A stretch of DNA of 64,000 bases from Ricinus communis (GCF_019578655.1 NC_063256.1:25964342-26028341); one strand, 5' to 3'; shown: positions 11,311 through 23,040, counted from the first letter of the stretch. Notes: generated from the letters alone by a model not told the origin. Program-made: numbers and translations.

Positions 11311-12182
11311 TTTTGAGCTTTTCTGATTGGCTTATTTCTTTTGGATGACCAGTGTTGGAGATTGGAGAGGTAAAGACTACAAGAGGTTCTTGGATTTGGC
11401 TTTCTATCCTAACAAGCTGCTTCCCTATTGTATTAAGATAGGTATTCGAGAAATTGCTCTGTTAAACAATATTCTTGACATTTTTCTCAAGATCTTCTCC
11501 TATCAATTTGTAAGGTGTAGCCTCTATTTCATTCTCTCCATAAGGAATAGTTATTTTCCTAAGGGGAGGATGTTCGACCGATGGTTTGGTTTTCCCGACC
11601 TTCCACTCGGAGCCTTGTTTCTTACAAAGAATGTGACTAATAAGCTTTTCTTTGAAAGGATAAAGAATACTATTTTCTTTGCAATAAATCTAAAACCAAT
11701 CAAAAATTTGATTTGGATCTTTTTTTTTTATGCAAAATTGATAGTATCTCTCTTGAATACTGTCTTTTTCTTGTAAAAAATGCAAAAAGAACCAAAGTTT
11801 TTTTAGAATGGTTTTTCTTTGAATAGAAATCTTCATGTAAAAGCTTTTTATTAATTTGAAAATCTTTTGAAATCATGTTGATTTCTGTTTCTAGATTTTG
11901 TGTTATTGCAGATGGTGATGGTGAAGAGAGGGTAGAGACGGTCTCTATATCATCATCATCTTTCTTTGATTCATTATAGACGGGTCTGGCGATATTGCTT
12001 TGGTAATCAACATTCTGTAATATAGTGTTTGAGCTTGGGATATCAGATGTTGAAAATCTTGGTTGTGTTTGAGATGGAGTTGGTTCTTTGTAAGGAGCAT
12101 AAATAACATAAGGTATTTTTGATACCCTTACAATATCTATAGTCGATTTTTTAATACTTGTCTTTAGGATTGAAAATGTCAT
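11311..12182 (-). pseudogene. Endogenous pararetrovirus, movement/coat linker region
   Basis: On the minus strand, 12,182-11,700 is open for 160 codons and continues in shifted frames to about 11,311. The first part is Pro/Ser/Thr-rich, followed by an acidic patch (four consecutive Asp near residue 78). The last part is rich in Asn and Gln. The 3' two thirds are duplicated at 15,012-15,644, which confirms that this is one conserved viral block. In Caulimoviridae polyproteins such sequence lies between the movement protein and the coat domain. Stops and frameshifts inactivate it. A plus-strand open frame over the same bases is a shadow. Confidence 0.6.
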
Positions 12183-13740
12183 TCATGACTTTTTAAAATT
12201 CAGAATGAGCATTTTTTAATCCGAAGGGCATTACATTCCATTCGTACTGGCCAAATGGAACTGTAAAAGCAGTTTTGTACTTGTCTTTAGGATGAATCTG
12301 GATTTGCCAAAATCTTGATTTCATATCAAACTTTGAAAAAATAAAAGCAGAATGAAGCTTTTAAATAAGATCTTTTTTGTTTGGAATTGGGTATCTAATC
12401 TACTTTAGGGCTTTATTCAAAGGTTTGTAATTAATCACCAACCTAGGTGTTCCCTTTCTATCTCACTATTTTTGTTGACATAGAAAGCTGCACATGACCG
12501 GGGGGATCTCGATTTGGTAATCAAACCCTTTGCTCTAAATCTTTTATTTCTATTCTATAATGCTTTCTAAGGTTTCATTCATTTGGATGGGTCTTGCTTT
12601 GGTGGGAATTTGTTTATCATAAAATCTTTTCATATGGTAGATCTACCATGTCGCTTTCTCTCCAAAAGGCATTAGGAAGATCGAACAAACTTCATTTCCA
12701 ATCTTCTTTCGCGAATTAGAGATTTTCCTTTGGACGAAATCATTTTGCATTTGACTTTGGATTCTTTCAAACCCATATCTTGTTTCAAGTGGAAAAGCCG
12801 GGTTTGTTTTCCTTTAATCAAAGCATTTATCTCAAAATTATAAATTGAGTGGGCTTTTATAAGATTGAGATTTCTCTTCTGGGTTTTTCTATAAAAGAAA
12901 AATAATTTTGAATCTTTAGCTTTAAAAATGATACCAGTAGTTACTTTGAAAGGAGTAATTAAATTGATGAAAAGAGTTCCCAAAATAAGCTTTGTAAATC
13001 CTTTGTAAGAATAAAAATATTTTTAAAGCAATATTATTATTTAGAATTGCGCTTTGCCCATAATTCTAATCTTTGAACTATTGGTGAGATAAGCCTTTCT
13101 TTGTTTCTTGGTGATACCTTTTAGGAACCAGCTCATAATTGATATGATTGAGGTCCGCTCCTGTATCAAATAAAGCGATAGTTTCTATTTGGAAATCACC
13201 AGGAAAATGAGTTTTATTTGGATCAAATATTTTCTTGAGGTAATTTCTTTTAAAACATTAATGAAGTTTTCTGGAACATTTCCTGGAACATTTTCAGAAA
13301 CCTCAAGATTTTGAAAATCATTTTCTTCTTCAGAATCAGAATCATTATTCTGTTTGAGAATCAAGCTTTAGAGCAAAACAGAATCATTTTGTTATTTTTC
13401 TTTCAAATCTTTGAGCTCTATTTTGATGGCTTTGATTTCTTTTTGAAGTTCTTGGATGGTAGGAAGAGGGTTTTTATCCTTTCCCTTTATCCAAGATCAT
13501 AGTAAGATCATAAGTGTTCTTACTAGAAGAGGGGACAAGGGTTTTAGTTCTTAAGATTTCTTTCAAAACTTGTTTTTGGATTTGGGGGTCATCAATATGC
13601 TTGACTGCTTCAAGAAGAGCTTCTTGTTGCCTAGTGAGCATATTAATATTTTTTAGAATATCATCAGAATCTGATTCAGAATAATCGGATGAGGTTTTGA
13701 TTACATCAATTTGAAACTCTTCCTCATTATTCAAAAATTC
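12183..13740 (-). pseudogene. Endogenous pararetrovirus protease and reverse transcriptase remnant
   Basis: Reading the minus strand from 13,740: an acidic linker ORF of 86 codons (13,734-13,474); an aspartic protease with the DTG active-site triad at 13,159-13,167 within LFDTGADLN; and the first part of reverse transcriptase with VINYKPLNK (about 12,415-12,445) and MPFGLKNA (about 12,215-12,240). The RT stops there: the YxDD catalytic box, connection and RNase H domains are missing, and sequence from the movement/coat linker follows at 12,182. Several stops and frameshifts break the frame. This block places the element in Caulimoviridae, near florendovirus/petuvirus. It is inactive. Confidence 0.8.
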
Positions 13741-13799
13741 TGATTCAGAGGAATCAACAAGAAGAGCTGAAATTTTGCTTAAAGCCTAGCCAAGATCAA

Positions 13800-15011
13800 T
13801 TTCAAACTTAGCAAATTAGCCACTTCTGAGTCCTCCAAAAACCTAGTGCCAGATACTCCTCAAAACAGTAGGAATGTCAGTGCTATAGACCAAGCCCAAT
13901 GCGATGAATCCAATGATTCAGAGCTTGAAAGTGTCACTGAAAAACCCTCCAACATCAACAGATTGGTATGACAAGTCCCTAGATTGACCTGGCATACTTC
14001 TAGGAATACTGCCCCAGATCTAGGAATAGAAAATAGAAATAATATCATAACCCAATCTAGATTCAATGCCTCTTCCGTCTATGAATGGAATATAGATGGA
14101 ATGTCAGAATATAACATTCTTGGTCTCTTACAACAGATGACCATGGCAGCCAATGCCTACAAAACCCAAAGTGGTACCTCTGGTAGAGCCATTGCTGAGC
14201 TCCTTATAGCTGGATTTTCTGGCCAGCTTAAAGGATGGTGGGATTATCATCTCACACAAGCACAACAGCTCTAAATCCTAGGTGCTATCCAAACCATAAT
14301 AGAAAGGACCCCCATCTTAGATGAACTAGGAAATCCTATTGAGGATGTTGTGTCAACCTTAATCTTGACGAATTTCCTCCACTTCATAGGAGACCCTTCT
14401 CTTCTAAAAGATAAGAATGCTGAGCTTCTTAGCAATCTAACCTGTAAAAGCTTAGCAATTTCCAAGCTTACAAAAATACTTTCCTGACCAGAGTCATGCT
14501 TAGGGAAAATTCAAACCAACCTTTCTGGAAAGAAAAATTCTTAGCCGGTTTACCTAAAATACTAGGTGAAAGAGTTAGAAATACCATAAGAGAAGCCCAT
14601 AATGGCTAGATCCCTAATGATTTTTACACTTATGGGGAATTAGTTAGCCTTACCTAGAAAGAAGGATTGAAGATCTGCCATGACCTTAAACTCCAAAGAC
14701 AACTCAAATGGAAAATGAAGAACACTAGGCAAGAACTAGGTAGTTTTTGCAACCAGTTTGAGTATAATCCCATAGAGCCTTCCCCTACCTGCAAAGGAAA
14801 ATGAAAAGAAGATTTTTTCAAATCTTTTAAGAAAAAACGATTTTTCAAAAATAGGAGAACTCCTAAAAATAAGGAGAATTTCTATAAAAAGCCATCCTCT
14901 TCTAAATTTCAAAAACAAAATTCCAAAAAAGATTTTAGCAAAATTATTTGCTATAAATGTGGCAAAAAGGGTCATACTTCAAAGTATTGCAAGTTTTCTA
15001 GGGTTTGAATA
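13800..15011 (+). pseudogene. Endogenous pararetrovirus coat protein region
   Basis: This block runs on the plus strand, opposite to the protease/RT block beside it. It has an open stretch of 96 codons (13,984-14,274) and further coat-like sequence in shifted frames to about 15,007. A CCHC zinc knuckle (C-X2-C-X4-H-X4-C) is at 14,949-14,990, preceded by a Lys-rich tract, as in pararetroviral coat/nucleocapsid proteins. Stops at 14,272, about 14,608 and about 14,657, plus frameshifts, break it. The block ends at 15,011, where sequence of opposite polarity begins. It is a rearranged fragment with no coding function. Confidence 0.75.
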
Positions 15012-15644
15012 ATGGATTTTTGAGCCTTTCTGATTGGCTTATTTCTTTTGGATGACAAGTGTTGGAGATTGGATAGGTGAAGACTACAGGAGGTTTTTGG
15101 ATCTGGCTTTCTATCCTAACAAGTTGCTTCCCTATTGTGTTAAGATAGCTATTCGAGAAATTGTTCTGCTGAACAATATTCTTGACATTTTTCTCAAGAT
15201 CTTCTCCTATCAATTTGTAAGGTGTAGCCTTTATTTCATTCTCTCCATAAGGAATGGTTATTGTCCTAAGGGGAGGATGTTCAGACTGGATGGTTTGGTT
15301 TTCTCCGACCTTCCACTCTGGAGCCTTGTTTCTTACAGTAACAGGACTAATAAGCTTTTCTTTGAAAGGATAAAGAATACTATTTTCTTCGCAATAAATC
15401 TGAAACCAATCAAAAAATTTGATTTGGATCTTGTTTTTTATGCAAAATTGATAGTATCTCTCTTGAATACTGTCTTTTTCTTGTAAAAAATGCTCAAAAA
15501 ATCAAAATTTTTTAGAATGGTTTTTCTTTGAATAGAAATCTTCATGTAAAAGTTTTTTATTGATTTGAAAATCTATTGAAATCATGTTGATTTCTGCTTC
15601 TAGATTTTGTGTTATTGGAGATGGTGATGGTGAAGAGAGGGTGG
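15012..15644 (-). pseudogene. Endogenous pararetrovirus, second copy of movement/coat linker
   Basis: This is a direct repeat of 11,311-11,945 at high identity, again coding on the minus strand. A 71-codon open stretch (15,213-14,998) and another segment (15,684-15,502) remain. Two copies in one cluster mean either two integrated genomes or duplication during integration. It ends at the (TA)n tract at 15,645. Confidence 0.7.
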
Positions 15645-15663
15645 TATATATATATATATATAT
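15645..15663. repeat. (TA)n tract at the right pararetrovirus junction
   Basis: Nineteen bases of TA. The overlapping contig shows the same site with 89 bases (23,676-23,764), so its length is variable or poorly resolved. Confidence 0.8.
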
Positions 15664-15842
15664 TATCAACCATTCCCGCCCCATTTCGATGTGCGATTCG
15701 ATTCATTCATGTACCCCCGTACTTTAGAGTGGTGCCATCCTAGAAGCCTGCCAGAAGCCGCTCCTTGTCCAAGCATCCTATCCTTGCCCTGGCATCCACT
15801 TCCGGTCCTCGTCGGACCGCTTCTCTAGATAAGGCTGTCACA
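15664..15842 (+). mobile_element. 3' part of the split solo LTR
   Basis: Non-viral, relatively GC-rich sequence ends GGCTGTCACA at 15,842 and is followed by the target-site duplicate GTTTT (15,843-15,847). It completes the LTR begun at 10,186. Confidence 0.65.
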
Positions 15843-15847
15843 GTTTT

Positions 15848-16348
15848 AATTATAGTTAGACCCAAATCTAATAAAGTTAACCCAATTTTATAACCTAAAC
15901 TTTAAAATATTAAAATACAATTTTATAAAAGATATTTTATACCATTAAATATTAAAATAAATAAATTGAGATTTTCACCATTGCTTATAGCTCTTAATTG
16001 CAAATCAATTACTAAGTCCATGATTCAGTCAATAACCTTTTATCATTCACAAGACAACGTGTAATCTAAACAAGGTCAGGCTTTATCACTTGTGTGGCAT
16101 GCACATCTCTCACCTTCACCACTGTATTTTTGCATTGCCATCGGTAGCCCAATTGCCCATCTCCTCCTCTCACCCCTACAACTTGCCACAGTCCTTGTCT
16201 CTCCCCTCTGCATTCTTTCTCAAACTTTTCACTTTACATAAACAATTACAACAACATATATACCGGAGAAAAAAAAAATATATATATATATATATGTATA
16301 TATTTATTTCTTTATTTTTTGGGCTAGCCACAGAAGTTTCCAGTCCGT
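15848..16348 (+). promoter_or_regulatory. Upstream region of XTH pseudogene A
   Basis: The right arm has the same region at about 45,648-46,075 on the other strand. It contains a CT-rich stretch (16,155-16,215), a probable 5' leader and a TA-rich run (16,276-16,300) before the ATG. A clear TATA box could not be singled out. A plus-strand open frame of 88 codons here is fortuitous. Confidence 0.45.
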
Positions 16349-16975
16349 ATGGCTAGCACTCTATTATTACTGGTGCTACTTGTATTTGTGATTGGTCATC
16401 TCTGCATTTGGTGGAAAGTTCTAACAAGATTTTGATATCATATATGGGGAAATGGAAACGCCAAGATTCTCAACAATGGGGAGTCAATTACACTGTCCCT
16501 TGACAGGATTTCTGGGTCAGGTTTTCAGTCTAAAAACGAATATCTATTTGGGGAGATCAATATACAACTGAAGCTTGTTCCTGGCAACTCTGCTGGCACT
16601 GTCACTTCCTACTACGTAAATATACACACACACATTATGTTGTGCTTGATTGCTATTAATTGTTACTATTGCTTTGTGACTGCGTGGTAATATTTTTATG
16701 ACTGTGAGATGCTTTTGTCTTGTGTTGTGTGTTCGTAGCTGCCCTCAAAGGGGCCTTAGTGGCATGAGATAGATTTGAATTCTTGAGAAATTTGAGTGGC
16801 GATAGATTTTGAATTCTTGAAAAATTTGAGTGGCAATCCTTACGTTGTCCACACTAATGTCATTGCTCAAGGCAAAGGTGACAGAGAGCAACAACAGTTT
16901 TATTTTTGGTTCGAGTCAATTCTGAATTTCCATAACTATTTCGTTCTCTGAAATTCCCTCCTCTCACTAGTGCTT
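16349..16975 (+). pseudogene. XTH pseudogene A (xyloglucan endotransglucosylase/hydrolase, exons 1-2)
   Basis: XTH enzymes cut and rejoin xyloglucan in the cell wall. Exon 1 (16,349-16,615) starts with a hydrophobic signal-peptide-like MASTLLLLVLLV, then an 8-bp deletion compared with the copy at 45.6 kb shifts the frame to a stop at 16,433. The lost frame still reads [19 protein letters not shown] and [16 protein letters not shown], which are XTH hallmarks. The intron 16,616-16,738 has GT-AG ends. Exon 2 has stops and a tandem duplication (16,768-16,800 and 16,801-16,834) across the IDFEFL catalytic motif. Exon 3 (C-terminal domain) is absent. It is clearly non-functional. Confidence 0.9.
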
Positions 16976-18241
16976 AAGTATTAAGCCTCAAATTGGTCCA
17001 TTTTAATTTCCTTAAAATGTAAGATACTATAAAAGAATTTATTAATCATCCAATTTCGTAAAATTTCTAAAACTTTCCAATTTTTTTGAATATATTCAAA
17101 AATTATATATTCGAATTTAATGTTATGCATAACCTTCTTAAAATCAAAAAAATAATAGTCGAATTCAAAAAGATAAAAGATAAAAGATAAATGTAGTAAG
17201 CTTTTAAATTTGTTATAAAATAAAAATATATATAAATTTTTAGAATAATTCATATTTATAATTAACAAAAATTACTATATATATATTTTATGATAAAAAA
17301 TATAATAGCTTCCAACTTTTTTCAATTAGAGATTGAAGTTTTTTATTTAATTTTCACTAGAATGAATAGATGACTCATTAGAACATAACAGTCATGGTGT
17401 AGATACAAGTGTAAGGGAATTTCGAGCCATCAATGAAGATCGGGGCAAGAATGATGGTGAAGCACTTAGTGAATATATACATATTTATTAATTTTGAATA
17501 AATGAGTATATATCAATTATCCAATATTAAAGCGTAAAAAATATTCATAATATGTGTTACTCTTCTATTAATTATGGTATATACATCAAATTTAGATAAA
17601 AATTATACAGTTAGAATTCAGTGAAATAATGGTTAAAAGTTTGAATTTAGGCCAAAATTAAAAGTTAAAATTTGAACTTATGGTGACAAGAAATATTAAT
17701 TTTAAGGAACGGAATTATTAAGATTTTAAAGGAAGAAATTATAGTTATTATTATATTTGTATAGAAACTTTTGTTGAGATGTGATAGAAATCCCGTAATG
17801 GATCATTGATTCAGTTTTTTTAATAGTTAATTTTACTAAATTTAATTAAATCTCTAAAAATAACTTCAATTATACTGAGCTAAAAGTCAGTAGTAAATGA
17901 ACAAACTCAATTTTATAATTGGCACAGCCAATTAATTCTCCATCTTTTAATAATAATAAAAAATAATCTTAACGTGCTATTAAATAACATGACGTAGCTA
18001 AGTTTGGTGGGTATATAATTTATATAAAAGGTCAATAAGGTAATACAAATCTTAAATAAATATTTTTTAAAATAAAAAGGAATTCTGAGGCTACTGATTC
18101 CTTTTACACACTTGATGTCGTTTTGGTTCCTAAATGAATAATATGATAGAATCAGATCCAAGAATTGATTCATGTTCACACACTTCATGAAATATATTAG
18201 CAGTCAAAGATCATAAGACATGAGACATGCCACAGTGGGAT
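16976..18241. other. AT-rich DNA between XTH pseudogene A and the copia element
   Basis: No gene is supported. Up to about 17,370 it matches the minus strand of 44,620-45,060 (end of the inverted duplication). The rest is unique apart from its overlap copy at 25.5-26.3 kb. Confidence 0.6.
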
Positions 18242-18246
18242 TTAAT

Positions 18247-18670
18247 TGTTGATATTTAGGGATTTGTATCTCTCCCACATTGCTAAGTTATTAATTTTAA
18301 GGAGTATTTCTCCCACATTGCTAAATTAACAATCTTGAGGTACCTTCCAAACCTATATAATAGAGGCCTCACTTTGTTATTTATTCATTCTAAAAAATAA
18401 GAGAAAAATATTAGAGAGTTAAGCAATTATTTTTCTCCTATTATAAAAAGAGAATTTTAATATTTTCTCCTTTAATAATAGAGAGATTGTAACTCCTATT
18501 ATTTTCTTATAGTGAAATTCTTCTATCCTTGCCCGTGGTTTTTACCCTAATTTATTTATGGATTTTTCACATAAATCTGTGTTTTCTATTGTGTATTTTA
18601 TTTTTCTTTACCTTTATTTTCTCAAATTATTAGCTATGATTTTACTCTATCAAGTTCATATTTTTCTACA
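18247..18670 (+). mobile_element. Copia 5' LTR (left contig)
   Basis: A 424-bp LTR starts TGTTGATATTTAGG and ends TTTTTCTACA. It contains a TATA-like CCTATATAATAGAGG (about 18,352-18,366). It matches the 3' LTR at 32,355-32,773. The flank TTAAT (18,242-18,246) is one half of a near-perfect target-site duplication, CTAAT being at 32,774-32,778. A primer site follows. Confidence 0.9.
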
Positions 18671-18672
18671 AT

Positions 18673-18684
18673 TGGTATCAGAGC
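18673..18684 (+). other. Copia primer-binding site
   Basis: TGGTATCAGAGC, complementary to the 3' end of plant initiator methionine tRNA, begins two bases after the LTR. Confidence 0.9.
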
Positions 18685-18952
18685 TTGGTTGGCAAGAAAT
18701 TCCTTAAAATTCTGTGGTTACAACTCACCGATCTTTCACATCAGAAAAGGGTTTTGAGGTTTCTTTAGTGCAAAAGAGCTTGTGTGGAGTAGTAAGAACA
18801 CTTACAATTTAGGGAAGGTTCTGTCTAAGGAGATTGGTACTTAAGAGGTCCGCTTGTGACCCTCCAGTCTTTCCTGGGAACTTACTTAGTGAGTTGTGTT
18901 CATTACTGCGGTTCATTTTACAAGCTAAAAGGCACTGTTTGTGATAGAAGCA

Positions 18953-21072
18953 ATGGCGGAAAAATTTGAGATTGAAAAGTTCAACGGGAGTAATTTCTCA
19001 CTGTGGAAATTAAAGATAAAGGCTGTATTGAGAAAAGACAATTGTCTTGCGGCTATCAGTGAAAGACTGACAACACTCACAGATGATAATAAGTGGAACG
19101 AGATGGATGGGAATGCTATTGCAAACCTTCATCTCACACTTGCAGATGAGATCTTGTCCAGTATAGAAGAAAAGAAAACGACAAAGGAGATTTGGCACCA
19201 CCTCACTAGACTGTACAATGCCAAGTCATTACACAACAAAATTTTCCTTAAGAGGAAACTTTACACCTTAAGAATGTCAGAATCTACTTCAGTGACATAG
19301 CACTTTAATGTCTTGAATACTCTATTTTCTCAGCTCACATCTTTGGGCTATAAAATAGAGTCACAAGAACGTGCAGAACTTCTACTCCAAAGTCTACCTG
19401 ATTCATATGATCAACTCATCATCAGTTTGATAAATAATGTTGTTACCGAAATTCTAGTATTTGATGATATAGCAGCCGCTATTCTTGAAGAAGAAAATCG
19501 GTAAAGGAACAAGGAAGACAAGCAGGCAGGTCACAACAGGTGGAAGCCTTGATGGTGATGAGAGGGAGATCAACAGAACGTGGCCCAAATGGGAGTCACA
19601 ATCATGGTAGATCAAAATAAAAAAGTAAAAAGAATTATAAATGCTACCATTGTGGTAAGAAAGGTCACCTGAAGAAGGATTGTTGGAGTCTGAAGAATTC
19701 CAATCCTCAAGGGAATGTGGCATGCACTTCGGATGATGGAAATGTATTGTACTGTGAAGCAACAATATCAATTGAGAGCAGGAAGAGATTTGCTGATGTA
19801 TGGCTTCTTGATTCAGGAGCAACTTATCACATGACCTCTCGAAGAGAGTTGTTTTATAATTATGAACCTATCTTAGGAGGATCTGTGTATAGTTATGAAG
19901 ATAATGCCTTAAAGATCATAGGCATTGGAACCATCAGGTTGAAGATGCACGACGGTACAGTCCGCACTATTCAAGGAGTGCGACATGTGGAAGGTCTGAA
20001 GAAGAATTTGTTATCTCTGGGACAGCTGGATGATCTTAATTGCATCATCAAAGTTCAGAAAGGAATCATGAAGATTAGTCGAGGAGCGCTTGTAATTATG
20101 AAAGGAAAAAAAGTTGCTGCTAATTTGTATATGCTTTTAGGAGAGATCGTGCATGAAGCAGAAGCATCTGTTGCTTCAAGTAGTTCGAGCGAGAGATCTG
20201 CAATGGTATGACATCAGAAGCTTAGACATATGTCTGAACAAGGCATGAAGGTTCTTACTGAGAAAAATCTACTTCCTGGTCTCACAAAGGTGTCATTACC
20301 CTTTTGTGAGCATTGCATAACAAGCAAGCAGCATCGACTACAGTTCAATGCATCCAATTCCAGAAGCAAGGATATTCAAGAATTAGTTCAATCTAATGTA
20401 TGGCAAGCACCAATTTCATCACTAGGAGGAGCTAAGTACTTTGTGTCCTTCATCGATGATTACTCCAGGAGATGTTGGGTGTATCAAGAGCAAGGGAGAT
20501 GTATTTGCAGTTTTCAAAACTTACAAAGCGCGGGTTGAACTTGATTCAGGTAATAAGATCAAGTGTTTGAGGACAGATAATGGAGGAGAATACACAGGTA
20601 ATGAATTTGATAGCTTTTGCAAGCAAGAAAGCATCAAGAGGCAATTCACTACGGCATACACTCCTCAATAAAATGGAGTGGCAGAGCGGATGAACATAAC
20701 TTTGTTAGAAAGAACTAGAGCAATGTTGGGAGCTGCAGGCCTGAATAAGGCATTATGGGCTGAGGCAGTTAACACCGCCTGTTATGTGATTAACCGATCC
20801 CCATCTACATAAATTGATCAAAAGACACCGATGGAGATGTGGACTGGGAAGTCAGTTGATTATTCAAACCTCCATATATTTGGAAGTCATGTGTATGTGA
20901 TGTATAATACCCAAGAAACTACAAAGCTGGATCCAAAATCCAGGAAATGTTTGTTCTTGGGATATGCTGATGGTGTGAAGGGGTATCGCTTGTGGGATCC
21001 TACTGCCCACAAGGTTATAATCAGCAGGGATGTAATATTCTTAGAAGATAAATTGAAGGGAGAAGATGATAG
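18953..21072 (+). pseudogene. Copia gag-protease-integrase (left contig copy)
   Basis: The likely start is the ATG at 18,953. In order: Gag (EKFNGSNFSLWKLKIKAVL near the N-terminus); a CCHC zinc knuckle CYHCGKKGHLKKDC at about 19,642-19,683; an aspartic protease with LLDSGATYHMT near 19,805; the pre-integrase HHCC region (CEHC at about 20,308); and the integrase core with YFVSFIDDYSRR and TDNGGEY. The sequence resembles the Tork/Tnt1 lineage. Stops at 19,298, 19,502, 20,669 and about 20,811 and a frameshift near 20,480 inactivate it. The stops are CAA/CAG-to-TAA/TAG changes. At 21,073 a second LTR interrupts the frame. Confidence 0.9.
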
Positions 21073-22082
21073 TGATGTGCGTAAAATACACACATCTAAA
21101 CTCACCCTATGCGTCTGTTTTGTGTGCACTAGGTTCAAAAGAAGTCAAAGAATGATAAAGGGAAGAATTGGAGCATAATTGGACGTCGAAGCTGTCAAAA
21201 CAAGCTAAGTACGAGCATGAGAAAGTTGAACAGGGCCGTGTTGGTTTCAACACTGGCCGTGTTCCCAACACAGGCACCAACACGGCCGTATCAAACATCA
21301 AAGAAGAAGAAGTTTTTAGAGAGCACGGCCACAGAGAGTAACACGGCTAGGAACACCAAACTGTGTTCCCAACACGGCCAGGAACACGGCCGTGTTGGCG
21401 GCGACAGGGGGAATTAATTAAAAGAATGAAGAGAGGAAAAAAAAGAGAGCGGGGGAGAACGTCCCAAACCCTAACTTTTCTCTCCCTAAGGGTTTTCTGA
21501 GCTGAAACCAAGGGAAAATGAGACTTGGATCAAGGTTTCAATCGGATTCCCTTCAAAGATCGAAGATTGGGCGAGGTTCATCGATTGATTCTCAAATCGA
21601 GCAAGAGGAATAAGAATCGATTCAATTGGAGCAAAATGATTTGGGGCTGTTTACTCTCATCCAAGGGTGTAATCGGGTTTTCTCTACCTTTGCCTATTAT
21701 TGTAATTGAATTCTTGTGTATTTTGATAATGAACATGATTTGCTAGATTGATTAAATCCATTGGGATTTTTTTACTATGTTGGCTTGATATTATATTCTT
21801 GGATTGTTTGGGTTAGTTTTGTATTCTTCTTGCTTTCAGTATTAATAAGATAATCATTATTCATGAGACGTTGTGAATTGTATGTTTAGATTGCTTTGTG
21901 TGATTGAGAAGTCCATTTGGCATTTGGAATTTTGAATAGCAAGAACTGGTTAATAATCGCTTAGAGATAAGGATAATTAACTAGCCGGATTAAGAATTAA
22001 CAAAGCTTAATAGAGGCGGATTAAAGCTTAATGCTAATTTAAGAATCAATCATTAGAAAGAGATTCCAACTTTAGGTTATTA
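21073..22082 (+). mobile_element. Nested LTR in copia, cut off by the gap
   Basis: It starts TGATGTGCGTAAAATAC after GATAG (21,068-21,072). It is the same insertion as 29,174-30,486 and is truncated at the contig end. Open frames inside it are not genes. Confidence 0.8.
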
Positions 22083-22582
22083 NNNNNNNNNNNNNNNNNN
22101 NNNNNNNNNNNNNNNNNNNNNNNNNNNNNNNNNNNNNNNNNNNNNNNNNNNNNNNNNNNNNNNNNNNNNNNNNNNNNNNNNNNNNNNNNNNNNNNNNNNN
22201 NNNNNNNNNNNNNNNNNNNNNNNNNNNNNNNNNNNNNNNNNNNNNNNNNNNNNNNNNNNNNNNNNNNNNNNNNNNNNNNNNNNNNNNNNNNNNNNNNNNN
22301 NNNNNNNNNNNNNNNNNNNNNNNNNNNNNNNNNNNNNNNNNNNNNNNNNNNNNNNNNNNNNNNNNNNNNNNNNNNNNNNNNNNNNNNNNNNNNNNNNNNN
22401 NNNNNNNNNNNNNNNNNNNNNNNNNNNNNNNNNNNNNNNNNNNNNNNNNNNNNNNNNNNNNNNNNNNNNNNNNNNNNNNNNNNNNNNNNNNNNNNNNNNN
22501 NNNNNNNNNNNNNNNNNNNNNNNNNNNNNNNNNNNNNNNNNNNNNNNNNNNNNNNNNNNNNNNNNNNNNNNNNNNNNNNNNN
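22083..22582. other. Assembly gap (500 N)
   Basis: Exactly 500 N, a placeholder length. The two sides are overlapping copies of the same 7.5-kb sequence. Confidence 0.98.
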
Positions 22583-23040
22583 GTTTACCTAAAATACTAG
22601 GTGAAAGAGTTAGAAATACCATAAGAGAAGCCCATAATGGCTAGATCCCTCATGATTTTTACACTTATGGGGAATTAGTTAGCCTTACCTTGAAAGAAGG
22701 ATTGAAGATCTGCCATGACCTTAAACTCCAAAGACAACTCAAATGGAAAATGAAGAACACTAGGCAAGAACTAGGTAGTTTTGCAACCGGTTTAGTATAA
22801 TCCCATGGAGCCTTCCTACCGCAAAGGAAAATGAAAGAAGATTTTTCAAATCTTTTAAGAAAAAACGATTTTTCAAAAATAGGAGAACTCCTAAAAATAA
22901 GGAGAATTTCTATAAAAAGCCATCCTCTTCTAAATTTCAAAAACAAAATTCCAAAAAAGATTTTAGCAAAATTACTTGCTATAAATGTGGCAAAAAGGGT
23001 CATACTTCAAAGTATTGCAAGTTTTCTAGGGTTTGAATAA
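22583..23040 (+). pseudogene. Pararetrovirus coat region (overlap copy)
   Basis: This corresponds to 14,548-15,011 and includes the same zinc knuckle (about 22,977-23,018). It differs by small indels such as those near 22,780-22,825. It is probably the same locus read a second time. Confidence 0.75.

Larger units (their letters stand above)
7747..17370 (+). repeat. Left arm of a long inverted duplication
   Basis: Read on the minus strand, 44,620-48,375 follows this interval in the same order: R1 third part, the 222-bp-duplication segment, R1 leading part, the unique stretch 9,211-10,185, the XTH upstream region, two XTH exons, and the AT-rich DNA after them. The left arm is longer only because of the insertion at 10,186-15,847. 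The arms are clearly diverged, so this is an old event and not an assembly palindrome. Confidence 0.8.

Noticed and set aside
11327..11776. Plus-strand open frames of about 150 codons here and at 15,034 and 23,155
   Set aside because: They are antisense shadows of the pararetrovirus movement/coat block, which reads on the minus strand.
19454..19822. Minus-strand 122-codon frames here and at 27,560
   Set aside because: Antisense to copia Gag/protease; no independent support.
22080..22622. 180-codon frame over the gap
   Set aside because: It consists of translated N.
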